A program made the translations under genes and the position numbers. A model generated the notes under the pieces. That model searched no databases. It saw only the letters and a list, made by a program, of their open reading frames with translations, and was not told where the DNA came from. From Micromonospora sp. CB01531 (GTDB lineage Bacteria; Actinomycetota; Actinomycetes; Mycobacteriales; Micromonosporaceae), in contig NZ_LWLS01000069.1 in assembly GCF_001905095.1 (NCBI RefSeq), forward strand, positions 62,001 to 126,000: a stretch of DNA of 64,000 nucleotides, given 5' to 3'. This document shows positions 1 to 8,908 of this stretch, one piece after another; positions within the stretch are counted from its first letter, which is position 1; each line of letters opens with the position of its first letter.

Positions 1-1357
1 CGGGCAGGTGCAGTCCGACGTCGCGGACCTCACCGGGCTGGTTGAGGTCTCGGCCGTCGACGGCCGCCACCCGGAACGGGGTTCCGGCGAGGACGATCCG
101 GTGCGGGTCCGAGTCGGTGTTGATCACTCGTAGCCGAACGGGTGCACCGGGTGGTGCGGGGTGTTCGGTTCGGCCGTCTCTGCCGGCGATCACGACAGTG
201 CCGTCGAAGGTGTGCACGGGCAGGGTCAGGTCCACCTGCTCCGCCGTGGCGGGTTCGTCGGCTCGCTGTCCGGCGCGCGGCTGCACGACGAGGGTCCCGT
301 ACAGCCCCTTGTGTACCCCGACGTGGGACGCGTAGTGGGTGTGGTACCAGTAGGTGCCCACCTGGTCGGCGCGAAACCGGTAGACGAAGTCCGCACCGGG
401 TCGCACGGCCAGCTGCGTCACGCCCGGCGCGCCGTCCTCGCCGCACGGTACGTCGTAGCCGTGCCAGTGCAGGGTCACGCCGTCGTCGATGTCGGCGTTG
501 TGCAGCCGCACTTCGATCAGGTCCCCCTGGGTCGCGGTGATCGCCGGGCCCGGGACCGCCCCGTTGTAGGTCCAGGCGTCGATCTCCCGCCCGGACGGGA
601 GTCGTACGGTGGCCTTCTTCGCGGTGAGCACCTGCCGCCGTACGGTGCCACCTGGTGCCGGTGAGCCGGGGCCGCGTAGGTCGGCCACCGACACGGCCGC
701 TCGCGGCGAGCGTCCCGGGCCGCCGCCCCTGGTCACCGATTCGGTGGTGAGGAACGACAGCCCGGTGCCGGAACCGGCTGCGGTCACCACGACCGCGCCA
801 CCGGTCCAGCCGAGGAACCGGCGGCGCGAGATCGCGCGTCGATCCTCCGGCACCTGCGCGATGCCCGCATCGGCGCTGTTCTCGACGGGCGTCGTGACCA
901 CTCGCGCGGTCAGCAACGCGCTGGCGCCCACGAGCGAGATCGTGATCAAGGCCGCGCTCAAGGTGAGTGGGTATCCGGCCAGGAAGGTCACCACCAGACC
1001 GGCCAGCGCCGCGTAGCCCGCGGTGAACACCGAGACCACGCCACGTGCCGACACTCCAGCTGCTCGCCCCCGTCTTACCGCGAGCAGTTGCGGGCCGGCG
1101 AGCAGCACGGCGACGGCCCCGGCGGCCCCCAGCATCGGCAGCCCCAGGAGCACCTTCTCCTGTACGAACCACCAGCCCTGGCCGGCCAGCATCGCCACGG
1201 TGCCCACTCGGACCAGCGTCACGAGCACCGCCGCGACGAGGCCGGTGAGCGCCAGCCGGGTGCGGCGGAGCGCCAGTGTGACGCCGGCGGCGAACCACGC
1301 GGCGATGCTCAGCAGTGCGACGACGTGGTCCAGGATGATCCACAGCCCGGTGGTCAT
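1..1357 (-). CDS. Membrane-anchored multicopper oxidase, 3' end outside window
   Basis: The frame opens at the ATG complementary to 1355-1357 and runs off the left edge, so about 452 residues are visible and the C-terminal cupredoxin part is missing. Residues 1-155 are hydrophobic with four or five membrane segments. A twin-arginine-like SRRRFLGW follows near residue 177, then a type-3 cupredoxin domain (about 240-410) carrying the copper motifs HWHG (H296, H298) and YWYHTH and the downstream HVGVHKGLYG. Multicopper oxidases couple one-electron oxidation of a substrate to O2 reduction; the substrate here (metal ion, phenol or nitrite-like) cannot be told. The gene overlaps the upstream DUF6220 gene by 4 bp (ATGA), so the two are translationally coupled. 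Confidence 0.9.
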   Translation of the reverse strand, partial: MTTGLWIILDHVVALLSIAAWFAAGVTLALRRTRLALTGLVAAVLVTLVRVGTVAMLAGQGWWFVQEKVLLGLPMLGAAGAVAVLLAGPQLLAVRRGRAAGVSARGVVSVFTAGYAALAGLVVTFLAGYPLTLSAALITISLVGASALLTARVVTTPVENSADAGIAQVPEDRRAISRRRFLGWTGGAVVVTAAGSGTGLSFLTTESVTRGGGPGRSPRAAVSVADLRGPGSPAPGGTVRRQVLTAKKATVRLPSGREIDAWTYNGAVPGPAITATQGDLIEVRLHNADIDDGVTLHWHGYDVPCGEDGAPGVTQLAVRPGADFVYRFRADQVGTYWYHTHYASHVGVHKGLYGTLVVQPRAGQRADEPATAEQVDLTLPVHTFDGTVVIAGRDGRTEHPAPPGAPVRLRVINTDSDPHRIVLAGTPFRVAAVDGRDLNQPGEVRDVGLHLP

Positions 1358-1782
1358 GGCGCCTGTCGCGCAGGCATGGCCGGCCTGGGCAGCTGGGTGT
1401 CCGGCCTGGACAGCTGCATGGCCTGACGGATGATCATCCCGGTGACTGCCACGATGGCGAGACCGTTGACCGCGTGCAGGCCGAAAACGAGCCCGCCGGC
1501 GGTGCCGTCGAGCGCCGTGGCGATCCCCTTGATCGCGAACTGGACAATCGCGAGCCCGGCGACCAGGCCACTCAGTCCGATGACCCGCCCGGGCATCCGG
1601 GCTGTCGCGGCGACGACGGTCACCAGGACCGCGATCAGAGCAATTCCGCCGCCCAGCGCGCGGTGCGGCTGGAAGGACTCATCGTTGGGTGCCGTGTCGA
1701 ACGCACCGCTGGCAGCCAGGAAGAACTGTGCGACGACGGCCAGCATCTGCAGGGCCGCCAGGCCGGCGAAGAATCTACGCAT
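1354..1782 (-). CDS. DUF6220-like four-helix membrane protein
   Basis: This 142-residue protein has four hydrophobic segments (about residues 5-25, 45-65, 70-92, 100-120) and a polar tail rich in Pro and Gln. Conserved-looking features are FFLAASGAF in the first loop, the PHRALGG stretch entering helix 2 and the LHAVNG stretch in helix 4, as in DUF6220 proteins (recalled, not searched). His residues inside helices could bind haem or metal, but that is speculation. Its stop overlaps the start of the multicopper oxidase by 4 bp, so a role in assembling or donating electrons to that oxidase is plausible. The region upstream is shared with the divergent two-component system at 1985. Confidence 0.8.
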   Translation of the reverse strand: MRRFFAGLAALQMLAVVAQFFLAASGAFDTAPNDESFQPHRALGGGIALIAVLVTVVAATARMPGRVIGLSGLVAGLAIVQFAIKGIATALDGTAGGLVFGLHAVNGLAIVAVTGMIIRQAMQLSRPDTQLPRPAMPARQAP

Positions 1783-1876
1783 GGCACGCTCCTCGAAGTG
1801 GGTGAGGGTGATCGCTCATGGCGGAGATCGTCGCGCCGGTGAGGCCGCCGTGGCCTCTGACAACGGATGGCAGCGT

Positions 1877-1928
1877 CTACGCAATTGGGCGTAGACGACC
1901 TCGTTACTCACTACGCCAGTGCGCGTAG
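1877..1928. promoter_or_regulatory. Two identical inverted-repeat operators, CTACGC-N6-GCGTAG
   Basis: Two copies of CTACGC-N6-GCGTAG lie at 1877-1894 and 1911-1928, with centres 34 bp apart. The first extends to 8-bp perfect arms (GTCTACGC/GCGTAGAC). They sit between the divergent DUF6220 (start 1782) and histidine kinase (start 1985) genes. Spaced, paired dyads are typical of NarL/LuxR-type response regulators, and the regulator encoded at 3223 is the obvious candidate (inference). Confidence 0.6.
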
Positions 1929-1984
1929 CAGGTCGCGCATCTCTGCCGAGCGTCGTCCGTGGGCGAGAACAGTAGGATCACCGC

Positions 1985-3226
1985 ATGCAACCACGTGCCG
2001 TGTCGTTCCCCTTGCGTATGGTGGCGCAAGACGTGGCGCTCGCGCTCTTCGTCACCGTGATGCAGGTGCAGGGCACGGTCGCCAAGGTTGCCATCGAGGG
2101 GGCACCACGCCCGCTCGCCGACTTCGGAAACCTCGGCTACGCGCTGCTGATGGTGAGTGGCCTGGCCCTGGCCGTCCGCCGCCGGTGGCCGGTGCCGGTG
2201 TTTGTCACCACCGCGCTCGCCAGCGTGGTGTATTACGGTCTCGACTTCCCGGACGGGCCCGGCTGGCTCGGGCTCTTCGTCGCCCTGTACACCCTCACCG
2301 CCTACGGCGACGGGCGCCGATCGCTGGTGGTGGCTGGCGTGGGTACCACGGTGCTCGCCGTCTGGTGGCTGGTCGCCGCGGCCGACATCGAGCCCCGCGC
2401 CGCCATCGGCTGGGTGTTCTTCCGGATCGGTGCATCGGTCATGAGCGCAGCCCTCGGCGAGTCCGTCCGGTCTCGACGGGTCATCGCCGCCGAAGCTCAG
2501 GCGCGCGCTGAGCTGGCGGAACGGACTCGCGAGGAGGAAGCACGGGCGCGGGTCGACGCCGAACGACTGCGGATCGCACGTGAGGTCCACGACACCGTCG
2601 CGCACGCCATAGCGATCATCAACGTCCAGTCCGGTGTCACCGCGCACGTGCTCGACAGGAGGCCGGAAGTGGCACGCGAGGCGCTGCAAGCCATCGAGCA
2701 GACCAGTTCTCGGGCGCTGCGGGAGATGCGAGCCATCCTCGGGGTGCTCCGTGACGACAACGACGGGCGCGTGCCGTACCCAGGGCTTGAGCAGATCGAC
2801 GAACTCGCCGCCAAGGCACGCGATGCCGGACTTGACATCAAACTCGAGCAGACCTCGCCCGCGGCGCCGTTGCCGAGCGCGGTGGGGAGCGCCGCCTACC
2901 GAATCCTGCAGGAATCGATCACCAACGTGATCCGTCACGTCGGCCCGACCCGGGTGACCGTAGCGCTGCATCCAGGGATCGACGCCTTGGAGATCCGCGT
3001 GACCGATGAGGGGCGCGCCCGCCCAGCCGGCGGCCCCGCGGGCCCGCACCTACCGGCCCAGCATCCGACCAGCACCGGCAGCTCGGCCAAGCCCGGCCGC
3101 GGCATCCTCGGCATGCGCGAACGCTGCCAACTGCTCGGCGGAGAACTCGAGGCAAAGCCGACTCCGGGCGGAGGGTTCGAAGTCATGGCCCGGCTGCCCC
3201 TCGCGCCGACCGGGTCGCGCCTGTGA
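1985..3226 (+). CDS. NarL-family sensor histidine kinase
   Basis: This 413-residue kinase has five or six predicted membrane segments in residues 12-160, a short coiled coil (about 165-198, rich in Ala, Glu and Arg), and a HisKA_3 dimerisation helix with the phospho-acceptor H202 in REVHDTVAHA. A degenerate HATPase_c domain follows: N-box near ESITNVIRHV, and the glycine box GRGILGMRER with the LLGGELEAKP stretch that usually follows. No extracellular sensor domain is evident, so the signal is probably sensed in or near the membrane. Its stop overlaps the start of the response regulator (GTGA). Two matching dyads immediately upstream suggest autoregulation. Confidence 0.92.
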   Translation: MQPRAVSFPLRMVAQDVALALFVTVMQVQGTVAKVAIEGAPRPLADFGNLGYALLMVSGLALAVRRRWPVPVFVTTALASVVYYGLDFPDGPGWLGLFVALYTLTAYGDGRRSLVVAGVGTTVLAVWWLVAAADIEPRAAIGWVFFRIGASVMSAALGESVRSRRVIAAEAQARAELAERTREEEARARVDAERLRIAREVHDTVAHAIAIINVQSGVTAHVLDRRPEVAREALQAIEQTSSRALREMRAILGVLRDDNDGRVPYPGLEQIDELAAKARDAGLDIKLEQTSPAAPLPSAVGSAAYRILQESITNVIRHVGPTRVTVALHPGIDALEIRVTDEGRARPAGGPAGPHLPAQHPTSTGSSAKPGRGILGMRERCQLLGGELEAKPTPGGGFEVMARLPLAPTGSRL

Positions 3227-3924
3227 ACGCAGCAGCCACATCATCGTCCACCAACGCTCCGATCAAGGTGCTGCTCGCCGACGATGAAGGTCTCGTCCGG
3301 TCCGGATTCAAGGTCCTGCTCGACGTCGAGGACGACATCATGGTGGTGGGAGAAGCCACCAACGGCGCCGAAGCCGTCGAGCGGGCCCGCGCCACCCGCC
3401 CCGACGTCGTCCTCATGGACATCCGCATGCCGAGGCTGGACGGGATTCAAGCCACCAGCCAGATCACCAAGACGCACGGGTTGGAGCAGGTCCGAGTCCT
3501 CATCCTCACCACCTATGACACCGACGAGTACGTCTTCGAGGCATTGGAAGCCGGCGCCAGCGGCTTCCTGCTCAAAGACGCCGGACCGGCCGAGCTCCTG
3601 CACGCCATCCGGGTGGTCGCTGCCGGAGACGCGCTGCTCGCGCCCCGGATCACCCGACGCCTCATCGGCCAGTTCACTGCGCAACGAAGCGCTGCCCAAG
3701 CCGCGGAGGACCGGCTCGCGGTGCTGACCCAACGCGAGCGCGAAGTGCTGGCCCTGGTGGGACAGGGCCTGAGCAACAACGAGATCGGCACCGAGTTGTT
3801 CCTCAGCCCGGCCACCGCCCGCACCCATGTCAGCCACGCGATGGTGAAACTGGGTGCGCGCGACCGTGCGCAACTGGTCGTCATCGCCTACCAGACCGGA
3901 CTGGTCAGCCCCAACAAGGCGTGA
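3223..3924 (+). CDS. NarL/LuxR-family response regulator
   Basis: This 233-residue regulator has an N-terminal receiver domain with acidic residues D20/D21, phospho-acceptor D66 in VVLMDIRMP, the switch threonine in ILTTYDTDEY and Lys in FLLKDAG. A C-terminal LuxR-type helix-turn-helix follows (about residues 168-228: LTQREREVLALVGQGLSNNEIG, written here with its key residues TxRExEVL and NNEI). It starts at a GTG overlapping the kinase stop. It should be phosphorylated by the kinase at 1985, and the paired dyads at 1877-1928 are the best candidate target, which would control both this operon and the multicopper oxidase operon. Confidence 0.93.
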   Translation: MNAAATSSSTNAPIKVLLADDEGLVRSGFKVLLDVEDDIMVVGEATNGAEAVERARATRPDVVLMDIRMPRLDGIQATSQITKTHGLEQVRVLILTTYDTDEYVFEALEAGASGFLLKDAGPAELLHAIRVVAAGDALLAPRITRRLIGQFTAQRSAAQAAEDRLAVLTQREREVLALVGQGLSNNEIGTELFLSPATARTHVSHAMVKLGARDRAQLVVIAYQTGLVSPNKA

Positions 3925-4039
3925 ACGCGTACCGCGCCACGACGCAGCCCGCATCGATCAGCCGACCGGATTCCCGCCACGGAAACCCGGAACCGCTCGC
4001 CGGCTACCGGCACAAGCGCGCGTACAGCTGTGAGCACGG

Positions 4040-4684
4040 TCAATCCGGCGCCGAGCGCTCGCCGGGTGCCCCGCTTCGCTTCCCGGTCGAGGGGGGTGGC
4101 TCGGCTGCCGGCGGGGCGAGGGCGGCGAGCAGGCCAGGTGCGGCGAGCCGCTGATAGATGCTGGCGAGGGCGGCGGGTCCGGGCCGGAAGTCCTGGTCGA
4201 CCCACCAGGTGAGCAGGCCAAGGGCTGCGGAGGTGTAGAACGCGGCGGCGACGTCGACCGGTAGATCGCTACGGGCGGCCTCGATGTGCGGGCGCAGATG
4301 GTCGCGGAACAGGTCGCTGACGAGCCGGTACAGGTGGCGCTGCGCGACGAGGCCGCCGCGTCGGCCGCACAGCGCGCGGTAGAGGTCCCGGTGGCGGTAC
4401 GCGTGGGCGAAGATCACGCCGGTCGGGCTGGTCGGATGGGGTGGCACGCCGGGGCTGAGGGCGTCGAGGTCGCGCTGCAGATCGGTGCGCAGGTCGTCGA
4501 AGCCGGCCAGCAGCAGGTCGTCCTTATCGCGGTAGTGGGTGTAGAAGGTGGAGCGTCCCACGTCGGCGCGGTCGAGGATGTCCTGCACGGTGATCCGGTC
4601 GTAGCCCTTCTCGGGAATCAGGGCGACGAGCGCCTCACGAAGAAGGCGCTGGCTGCGCCGTACCCGGCGGTCCTGTCCCGGCAT
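4040..4684 (-). CDS. TetR/AcrR-family transcriptional regulator
   Basis: I chose the ATG at 4684 because a GCGAGGA ribosome-binding site precedes it and the helix-turn-helix begins ten residues later; the open frame continues upstream only because GC-rich DNA lacks stops. The 214-residue product has a TetR N-terminus (residues 8-55: LREALVALIPEKGYDRITVQ, then DIL and VGRSTFYTHYRDKD) and an all-alpha ligand domain with WWVDQDFRPGP, as in the C-terminal domain common to actinobacterial TetR proteins. It is divergent from the membrane protein at 4863, with a palindrome between them at 4794-4807, so it most likely represses that gene and itself. Confidence 0.9.
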   Translation of the reverse strand: MPGQDRRVRRSQRLLREALVALIPEKGYDRITVQDILDRADVGRSTFYTHYRDKDDLLLAGFDDLRTDLQRDLDALSPGVPPHPTSPTGVIFAHAYRHRDLYRALCGRRGGLVAQRHLYRLVSDLFRDHLRPHIEAARSDLPVDVAAAFYTSAALGLLTWWVDQDFRPGPAALASIYQRLAAPGLLAALAPPAAEPPPSTGKRSGAPGERSAPD

Positions 4685-4793
4685 CTCGCATCCTCGCTTC
4701 CCGAACAGTTGTCGGCGGATGTCCGGTAACGGATCGTGGCCCTGTTCTGGTCGTTGAACCGGCTCGCTGCCCGTGACCATACTCGGACGTGGT

Positions 4794-4807
4794 GTTCGAC
4801 ATCGAAC
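4794..4807. promoter_or_regulatory. Candidate TetR operator, GTTCGA-CA-TCGAAC
   Basis: A perfect GTTCGA-N2-TCGAAC palindrome lies in the 178-bp gap between the divergent TetR gene and the membrane protein gene. Outer half-sites CGGAC and GTCCG flank it almost symmetrically. Size, symmetry and position fit a TetR dimer site; no binding data exist here. Confidence 0.5.
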
Positions 4808-4862
4808 GAGTGTCCGGCCGCGGCCGACAGCCCCGGCCAGGTCAGCGGTAGGGAGACGCCCG

Positions 4863-5387
4863 ATGTACCTGCCCCCACGATCTCGTCGGCTGCTGCTGGC
4901 CGCCCACATCATCATCACGGTGGGTGCACTGGGCGCCGACACGGCACTCCTGGCGCTGGCGGTGTCCGGACTGCGCGACACCGATCCACGCACCGTGTAC
5001 CCGGCGGCGTACCTCCTCGGCCGGTGGCTGGTCGCGCCGTTGGCCGTGAGCAGCGTGCTGACCGGCCTCGCGCTGGCGGCCGCCGGCCCGTGGCGGCCAC
5101 TGCGGCACGGCTGGGTCACCGTCAAGCTCACACTCGCGGCGGTACTCACCGCGGCCGCCCTGGCTCTGCTCGTACCCCGGCTCGGGCACGCAGCCGCCGC
5201 AGCGGCGGTCGCGTCATCGCCGCCGGGCGTCCCCGCCGGCGACCGGGTCGTCGCGGTGGCGGCACCGGCTGCGGCACTGCTGGCCCTCGCGATCAACGTG
5301 GTCCTCGGAGTCTTCAAGCCGGGCCGGCGCAGGCCCAGTCAGGCGGCAACTTCGGAGGTGGCATATGCAGCCGATCGTCAACGTTGA
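4863..5387 (+). CDS. Four-helix membrane protein of DUF2269 type
   Basis: The start is the ATG at 4863, preceded by AGGGAG. The 174-residue product has four membrane helices (about residues 10-32, 52-75, 82-105, 135-158). Helix 1 is preceded by RRLLLAAH and helix 3 follows HGWVTVK. This resembles actinobacterial DUF2269-like integral membrane proteins (recalled resemblance). The gene is divergent from a TetR repressor and overlaps the next gene by 23 bp, so a small TetR-controlled operon with the methyltransferase is likely. Function is not known. Confidence 0.75.
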   Translation: MYLPPRSRRLLLAAHIIITVGALGADTALLALAVSGLRDTDPRTVYPAAYLLGRWLVAPLAVSSVLTGLALAAAGPWRPLRHGWVTVKLTLAAVLTAAALALLVPRLGHAAAAAAVASSPPGVPAGDRVVAVAAPAAALLALAINVVLGVFKPGRRRPSQAATSEVAYAADRQR

Positions 5388-6234
5388 GCAGGCGCAGGCG
5401 TGGAACGGGCCGGAAGGCAGGCACTGGGCCGACCACGCCGCCGAGTGGGACGCGGTAAGCGCAGAGCTCAACGAACCGCTCCTGACGGTAGCCGGGATCA
5501 AGCCGGACGACCGGGTGCTCGACCTCGGCTGCGGCAACGGCCAGAGCACCCGGCTCGCCGCCCGGCGGGCCCGAGACGGATACGCGCTTGGCGTCGACCT
5601 GTCCGGTCCGATGCTGCAAACAGCGCGGGCCCACGCCGCCGGCGAAGGGTTGACCAACGTCCGGTTCGAGCAGGGCGACGTGCAGGTGCACCCGTTCCCG
5701 CCCGGCGAGTTCGATGTCGCCCTCAGCCGAGGCGGGCTGACCTTCTTCACCGACCCCGTGGCGGCCTTCACCAACATCGCGCACGCGCTGCGACCCGGCG
5801 GGCGCCTGGCGTTCACCTGCGCGCGAGCCATCGACGAACAGCAGTGGTTCACCGTATTCATGACCGCACTCGTCGGCCGCGTCCCGCACACCGACCCGGG
5901 CGCGGCGTACGAGCCGGGCATGTTCTCCCTGGCCGACCCCCAACGCATCGACGACCTGCTGACCACGGCCGACTTCCGCGACATCACCATCACCGGCCTC
6001 GACCCCGCCATGACCTACGGACACGACGCCGCGGACGCCACCCAACTCGTACTCGGCACCGGCCCGGCACGCGCACTGCTCGACGGCAGCGACCGGCACG
6101 CCGCGAGCCGAGCGCGGGTCGCGCTCACCACTGCGCTGAGCACCTACGAGCACCCCGACGGCGTCCAGCTAAAGGGAGCATTCTGGCTCGTCACCGCCGC
6201 AACGGAAACAGATGATCAGCGATTCGTGCACTGA
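5365..6234 (+). CDS. Class I SAM-dependent methyltransferase
   Basis: This 289-residue Rossmann methyltransferase has motif I VLDLGCGNGQS at about residues 51-61, motif II acidic end LGVDLSGPML, motif III FEQGDVQVHPF and the post-III FDVALSRGGLTFF. The N-terminal AWNGPEGRHWADHAAEWD is typical of UbiE/COQ5-like small-molecule methyltransferases of actinomycetes that often sit near TetR genes. The substrate is unknown. The first 23 bp overlap the end of the upstream membrane protein, and the ribosome-binding site lies inside that gene, indicating coupled translation. Confidence 0.9.
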   Translation: MQPIVNVEQAQAWNGPEGRHWADHAAEWDAVSAELNEPLLTVAGIKPDDRVLDLGCGNGQSTRLAARRARDGYALGVDLSGPMLQTARAHAAGEGLTNVRFEQGDVQVHPFPPGEFDVALSRGGLTFFTDPVAAFTNIAHALRPGGRLAFTCARAIDEQQWFTVFMTALVGRVPHTDPGAAYEPGMFSLADPQRIDDLLTTADFRDITITGLDPAMTYGHDAADATQLVLGTGPARALLDGSDRHAASRARVALTTALSTYEHPDGVQLKGAFWLVTAATETDDQRFVH

Positions 6235-6415
6235 GCGCAACGCCCCAGCCGCCGCCGCTCTGCGGCCCCTCAGGCCGGCGTACCAGTACAGCTTCAGTAC
6301 AAACGACGACTGCAAGCAGTGTGAACGTCGCGTGATGCCGACAAGTGAGAGCGAGGCCGGAGCGCCGACTCGCCCGGATGCGCTCGATTCATCGATCATG
6401 GGCGGGCTTGGGGTT

Positions 6416-6856
6416 TTAGGCTCCTCCGTCGGTCCGAACCACGGCGTGCGGCTGCAACCGCACGACCTGGGCCGTCCAGCAGTCGGATGATTCGGTCGCG
6501 AGCTCTGCTCCGCAGTTGCACACCAAGTTGGGGCCGTCGTGACCGGCGGGGCCGCAGCAGCCGCTACGGCGCTTGTCGTCGGGGTGCAGGCGGCGCACGA
6601 GCAGGTCGTCTGGGCTGATCAGGACAGTGTTTCGTGGCCCTGCGGAGATCAGGAATCCCTCGTCCTCGCTCCACACATAGGGCGGCCCGAACGGATCGAC
6701 GGTGACAGCGAAGTTCCCGCTCGGCACCCATGCTGGACAGGGGTCGCCAGTTTGTAGATCAGACGGCGCGACCGGCTCCGGCAACTCCGCGAACTGCACC
6801 TCGTCCAGGTCATTGGTAAGAGAGGTTCTGCAGCGGACACAGGCGAACACCGTCAT
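6416..6856 (-). CDS. Hypothetical protein with two Cys pairs
   Basis: This 146-residue protein is not assigned to a named family. Visible features are an N-terminal CVRC pair (residues 6-9) and a C-terminal set CCGPAGHDGPNLVCNCG (about residues 99-115) that could form one or two zinc sites. A central GPPYVWSEDEGFLISAGPR stretch and a LLVRRLHPDDKRR motif resemble conserved Streptomyces-type hypothetical proteins. The ATG at 6856 is the natural start, since the CVRC knuckle follows directly. It stands alone between a methyltransferase on the other strand and a long non-coding stretch. Confidence 0.65.
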   Translation of the reverse strand: MTVFACVRCRTSLTNDLDEVQFAELPEPVAPSDLQTGDPCPAWVPSGNFAVTVDPFGPPYVWSEDEGFLISAGPRNTVLISPDDLLVRRLHPDDKRRSGCCGPAGHDGPNLVCNCGAELATESSDCWTAQVVRLQPHAVVRTDGGA

Positions 6857-7211
6857 GCAGAGATCATCGCGAACACGCCGGCTCTACGGAAGTCGCGCCA
6901 GCTCCCTGTCCAGCCTGCCGATGTCGAGCACTAGGGCGTTAGGCCGTCGCGCGCCGTTGGCCGAGCGGGCGCGCCTGCAGGTCGCTCACCGGCTGCACGA
7001 GCTGGTCAGAGCACGCCGGGCCGCGACGGCCCGCCCCCCGCGGGCTTTCACCCCCGCCCTGAAGCACGAGCCACTGGCCCACATCACGGTCGCCGCACCG
7101 GTCCGCCACCGGATCCGGGCCCGGAACATCGCCGCTTAACCGACATCGCAGGATGGCTTGTGCGGTCACAGGTGCCAGCGACAGTGGCGCTGGTTGGCCT
7201 ACGATCTGCCG
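6857..7211. other. Intergenic stretch with no recognisable gene
   Basis: About 355 bp lie between the hypothetical gene at 6416 and the chosen start of the mannosyltransferase. All frames are open for long distances because of GC content, but none gives a protein I recognise, and the longest plus-strand frame is Arg/Ala-rich low-complexity translation. I see no clear hairpin or operator. Confidence 0.5.
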
Positions 7212-8846
7212 ATGATGGCGGCGGCTGGTGCGTATCTGAGATGTGCCCCGCTCGGTGGCGAGGCGGACCAACCCGCCGCAGGCGGGCCGAACGTGGCGGG
7301 TTCTTCCGGTGACGTCCGCCGAGCAGTCCCGGAAGTCGTCCGGCGTCGGCTGTCGCCGTTCGACGCAGGCGGTGACCTCTGCTCCTGGTTGGCCACCGCG
7401 CTGATCGTCGCCGTTGCCGCCGTGCCGCGTCTGCTCAATCTGGGCAGCCCAAAGGGCAAAATCTTCGACGAGCTGTACTACGCCACCGAGGCACATCACC
7501 TGCTGCTGCGCGGCTTCGAGTGGGACGAGAAGAACAACGTCGCCGCAAACGTCGTCCACCCGCCGCTCGGGAAGTGGATGATCGGGCTCGGTGAGCTGGT
7601 GTTCGGCTATAACGAGACGGGTTGGCGCGTCTCCGCCGCAGTCGTCGGCACCCTGTCGGTGCTCATCCTCGTACGCGTGGCGCGGCGGATGTTCCGGTCC
7701 ACCGTGCTGGGCTGCGCGGCGGGTCTACTGATGGCGCTGGACGGCATGCATCTGGTGTTGTCCCGGGCGGCGCTGCTCGACATCTTTCTGATGTTCTTCA
7801 TCCTCGCGGCGTTCGGCACTCTGCTCCTCGACCGCGACGCCCGCCGGCGGCGCTGGCTGACGGCGCTCGAAGCCGGCCTCGACCCTACCGTCCCGGGGCC
7901 GGACGGCCGCCTGCCGTTTGCGGTGCCGTGGTGGCGCCTGGCCACCTTCGTTCTGCTCGGCTGCGCGTGCGCGGTCAAGTGGAGCGGCATCTGGTACGTG
8001 CTCGCCTTCGCCGCGCTGATGCTCTACTGGGAGATGCAGGCACGCCGCTCCGCGGGCGTACGCCGCCCGTGGCGGGACGCTCTGGTCAGAGAGATCGGCT
8101 GGGTGGCGATCGGCGGCACGCTTCTCCTCGTCGTGTACCTGGCGAGCTGGTCAGGCTGGTTGTTCACCGACGGCGGACACTTCCGGCACTGGCTGCGGGA
8201 CGCCGGCCACGACGAGTTGCCGATCGTGGGCGCGCTGCAGAACTTCTGGCACTACCACGTGGAGGCGTTACGGTTCCACACCACGCTGGAAAAGGCGCAT
8301 CCGTACCAGTCCTGGCCGTGGCAGTGGCTGCTGCTCGGGCGACCGGTCGCGTTCGACTGGTGGTGTGGCGGCGCAGCATGCGCCGGGTCAGCCCCCACAA
8401 GGGAGGTCCTGCTGTTGGGGACGCCGCTGCTGTGGTGGTCGTTCATCCCGGCACTGGGCGCACTGACCTGGTTCGGCATCGCGCGACGGGACTGGCGGGT
8501 CGGCCCCATCTGGCTCGGCGTCCTCGCCGGACTGCTGCCCTGGTTCTACTTCGCCGTCGCCGACCACCGGACGATGTTCTATTTCTACGCCCTTCCCGCG
8601 GAGCCGTTCCTGGTCCTCGCCGTCGTCTACGTCCTCGGCATGGTCATGACTCCGCCTCGCCCATCGGCTGCCACCGGCAGCGCGCCGTCCGGACCTGACC
8701 GGCGTCCGATCGGCGTCATCGTCGCAGCGGCCTACGTACTACTGGTTGCGGCTTGCTTCGCGTACTTCTATCCGATCTACGTCGGCAAGGTCCTGCCGTA
8801 CACCGACTGGGCCGCCCGGATGTGGTTGGGCAACCGCTGGATCTAG
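7212..8846 (+). CDS. pmt: Protein O-mannosyltransferase (PMT family, Rv1002c-like)
   Basis: This membrane enzyme should transfer mannose from polyprenyl-phospho-mannose to Ser/Thr of secreted proteins on the outer face of the membrane. The GT39 signature is clear: FDELYYATEA (the catalytic Asp-Glu pair in the first external loop) followed by HPPLGKWMIG. Multiple membrane helices, a tryptophan-rich loop HPYQSWPWQW, and the C-terminal PMT_4TMC region ending WAARMWLGNRWI also fit. Length from the ATG at 7212 is 544 residues, normal for actinobacterial Pmt. An in-frame TTG at 7158 would add 18 residues; I prefer 7212 because a second ATG is adjacent and the upstream residues look random. Confidence 0.92.
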   Translation: MMAAAGAYLRCAPLGGEADQPAAGGPNVAGSSGDVRRAVPEVVRRRLSPFDAGGDLCSWLATALIVAVAAVPRLLNLGSPKGKIFDELYYATEAHHLLLRGFEWDEKNNVAANVVHPPLGKWMIGLGELVFGYNETGWRVSAAVVGTLSVLILVRVARRMFRSTVLGCAAGLLMALDGMHLVLSRAALLDIFLMFFILAAFGTLLLDRDARRRRWLTALEAGLDPTVPGPDGRLPFAVPWWRLATFVLLGCACAVKWSGIWYVLAFAALMLYWEMQARRSAGVRRPWRDALVREIGWVAIGGTLLLVVYLASWSGWLFTDGGHFRHWLRDAGHDELPIVGALQNFWHYHVEALRFHTTLEKAHPYQSWPWQWLLLGRPVAFDWWCGGAACAGSAPTREVLLLGTPLLWWSFIPALGALTWFGIARRDWRVGPIWLGVLAGLLPWFYFAVADHRTMFYFYALPAEPFLVLAVVYVLGMVMTPPRPSAATGSAPSGPDRRPIGVIVAAAYVLLVAACFAYFYPIYVGKVLPYTDWAARMWLGNRWI

Positions 8847-8908
8847 TTCCTGCCTGATCCCGGTCGCTCGTGCTGGTGCTGGAGATCCACTGGCCGTATG
8901 CTCCGTGC

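Noticed and set aside
30..1343. 437-codon open frame on the minus strand inside the multicopper oxidase
   Set aside because: Its translation is Arg/Gly-rich without any family pattern; the true frame, open to the window edge, encodes the cupredoxin motifs.
4040..5317. 425-residue version of the TetR protein extending to 5317
   Set aside because: The extension crosses the divergent promoter and the membrane protein gene; the HTH begins just after the ATG at 4684.
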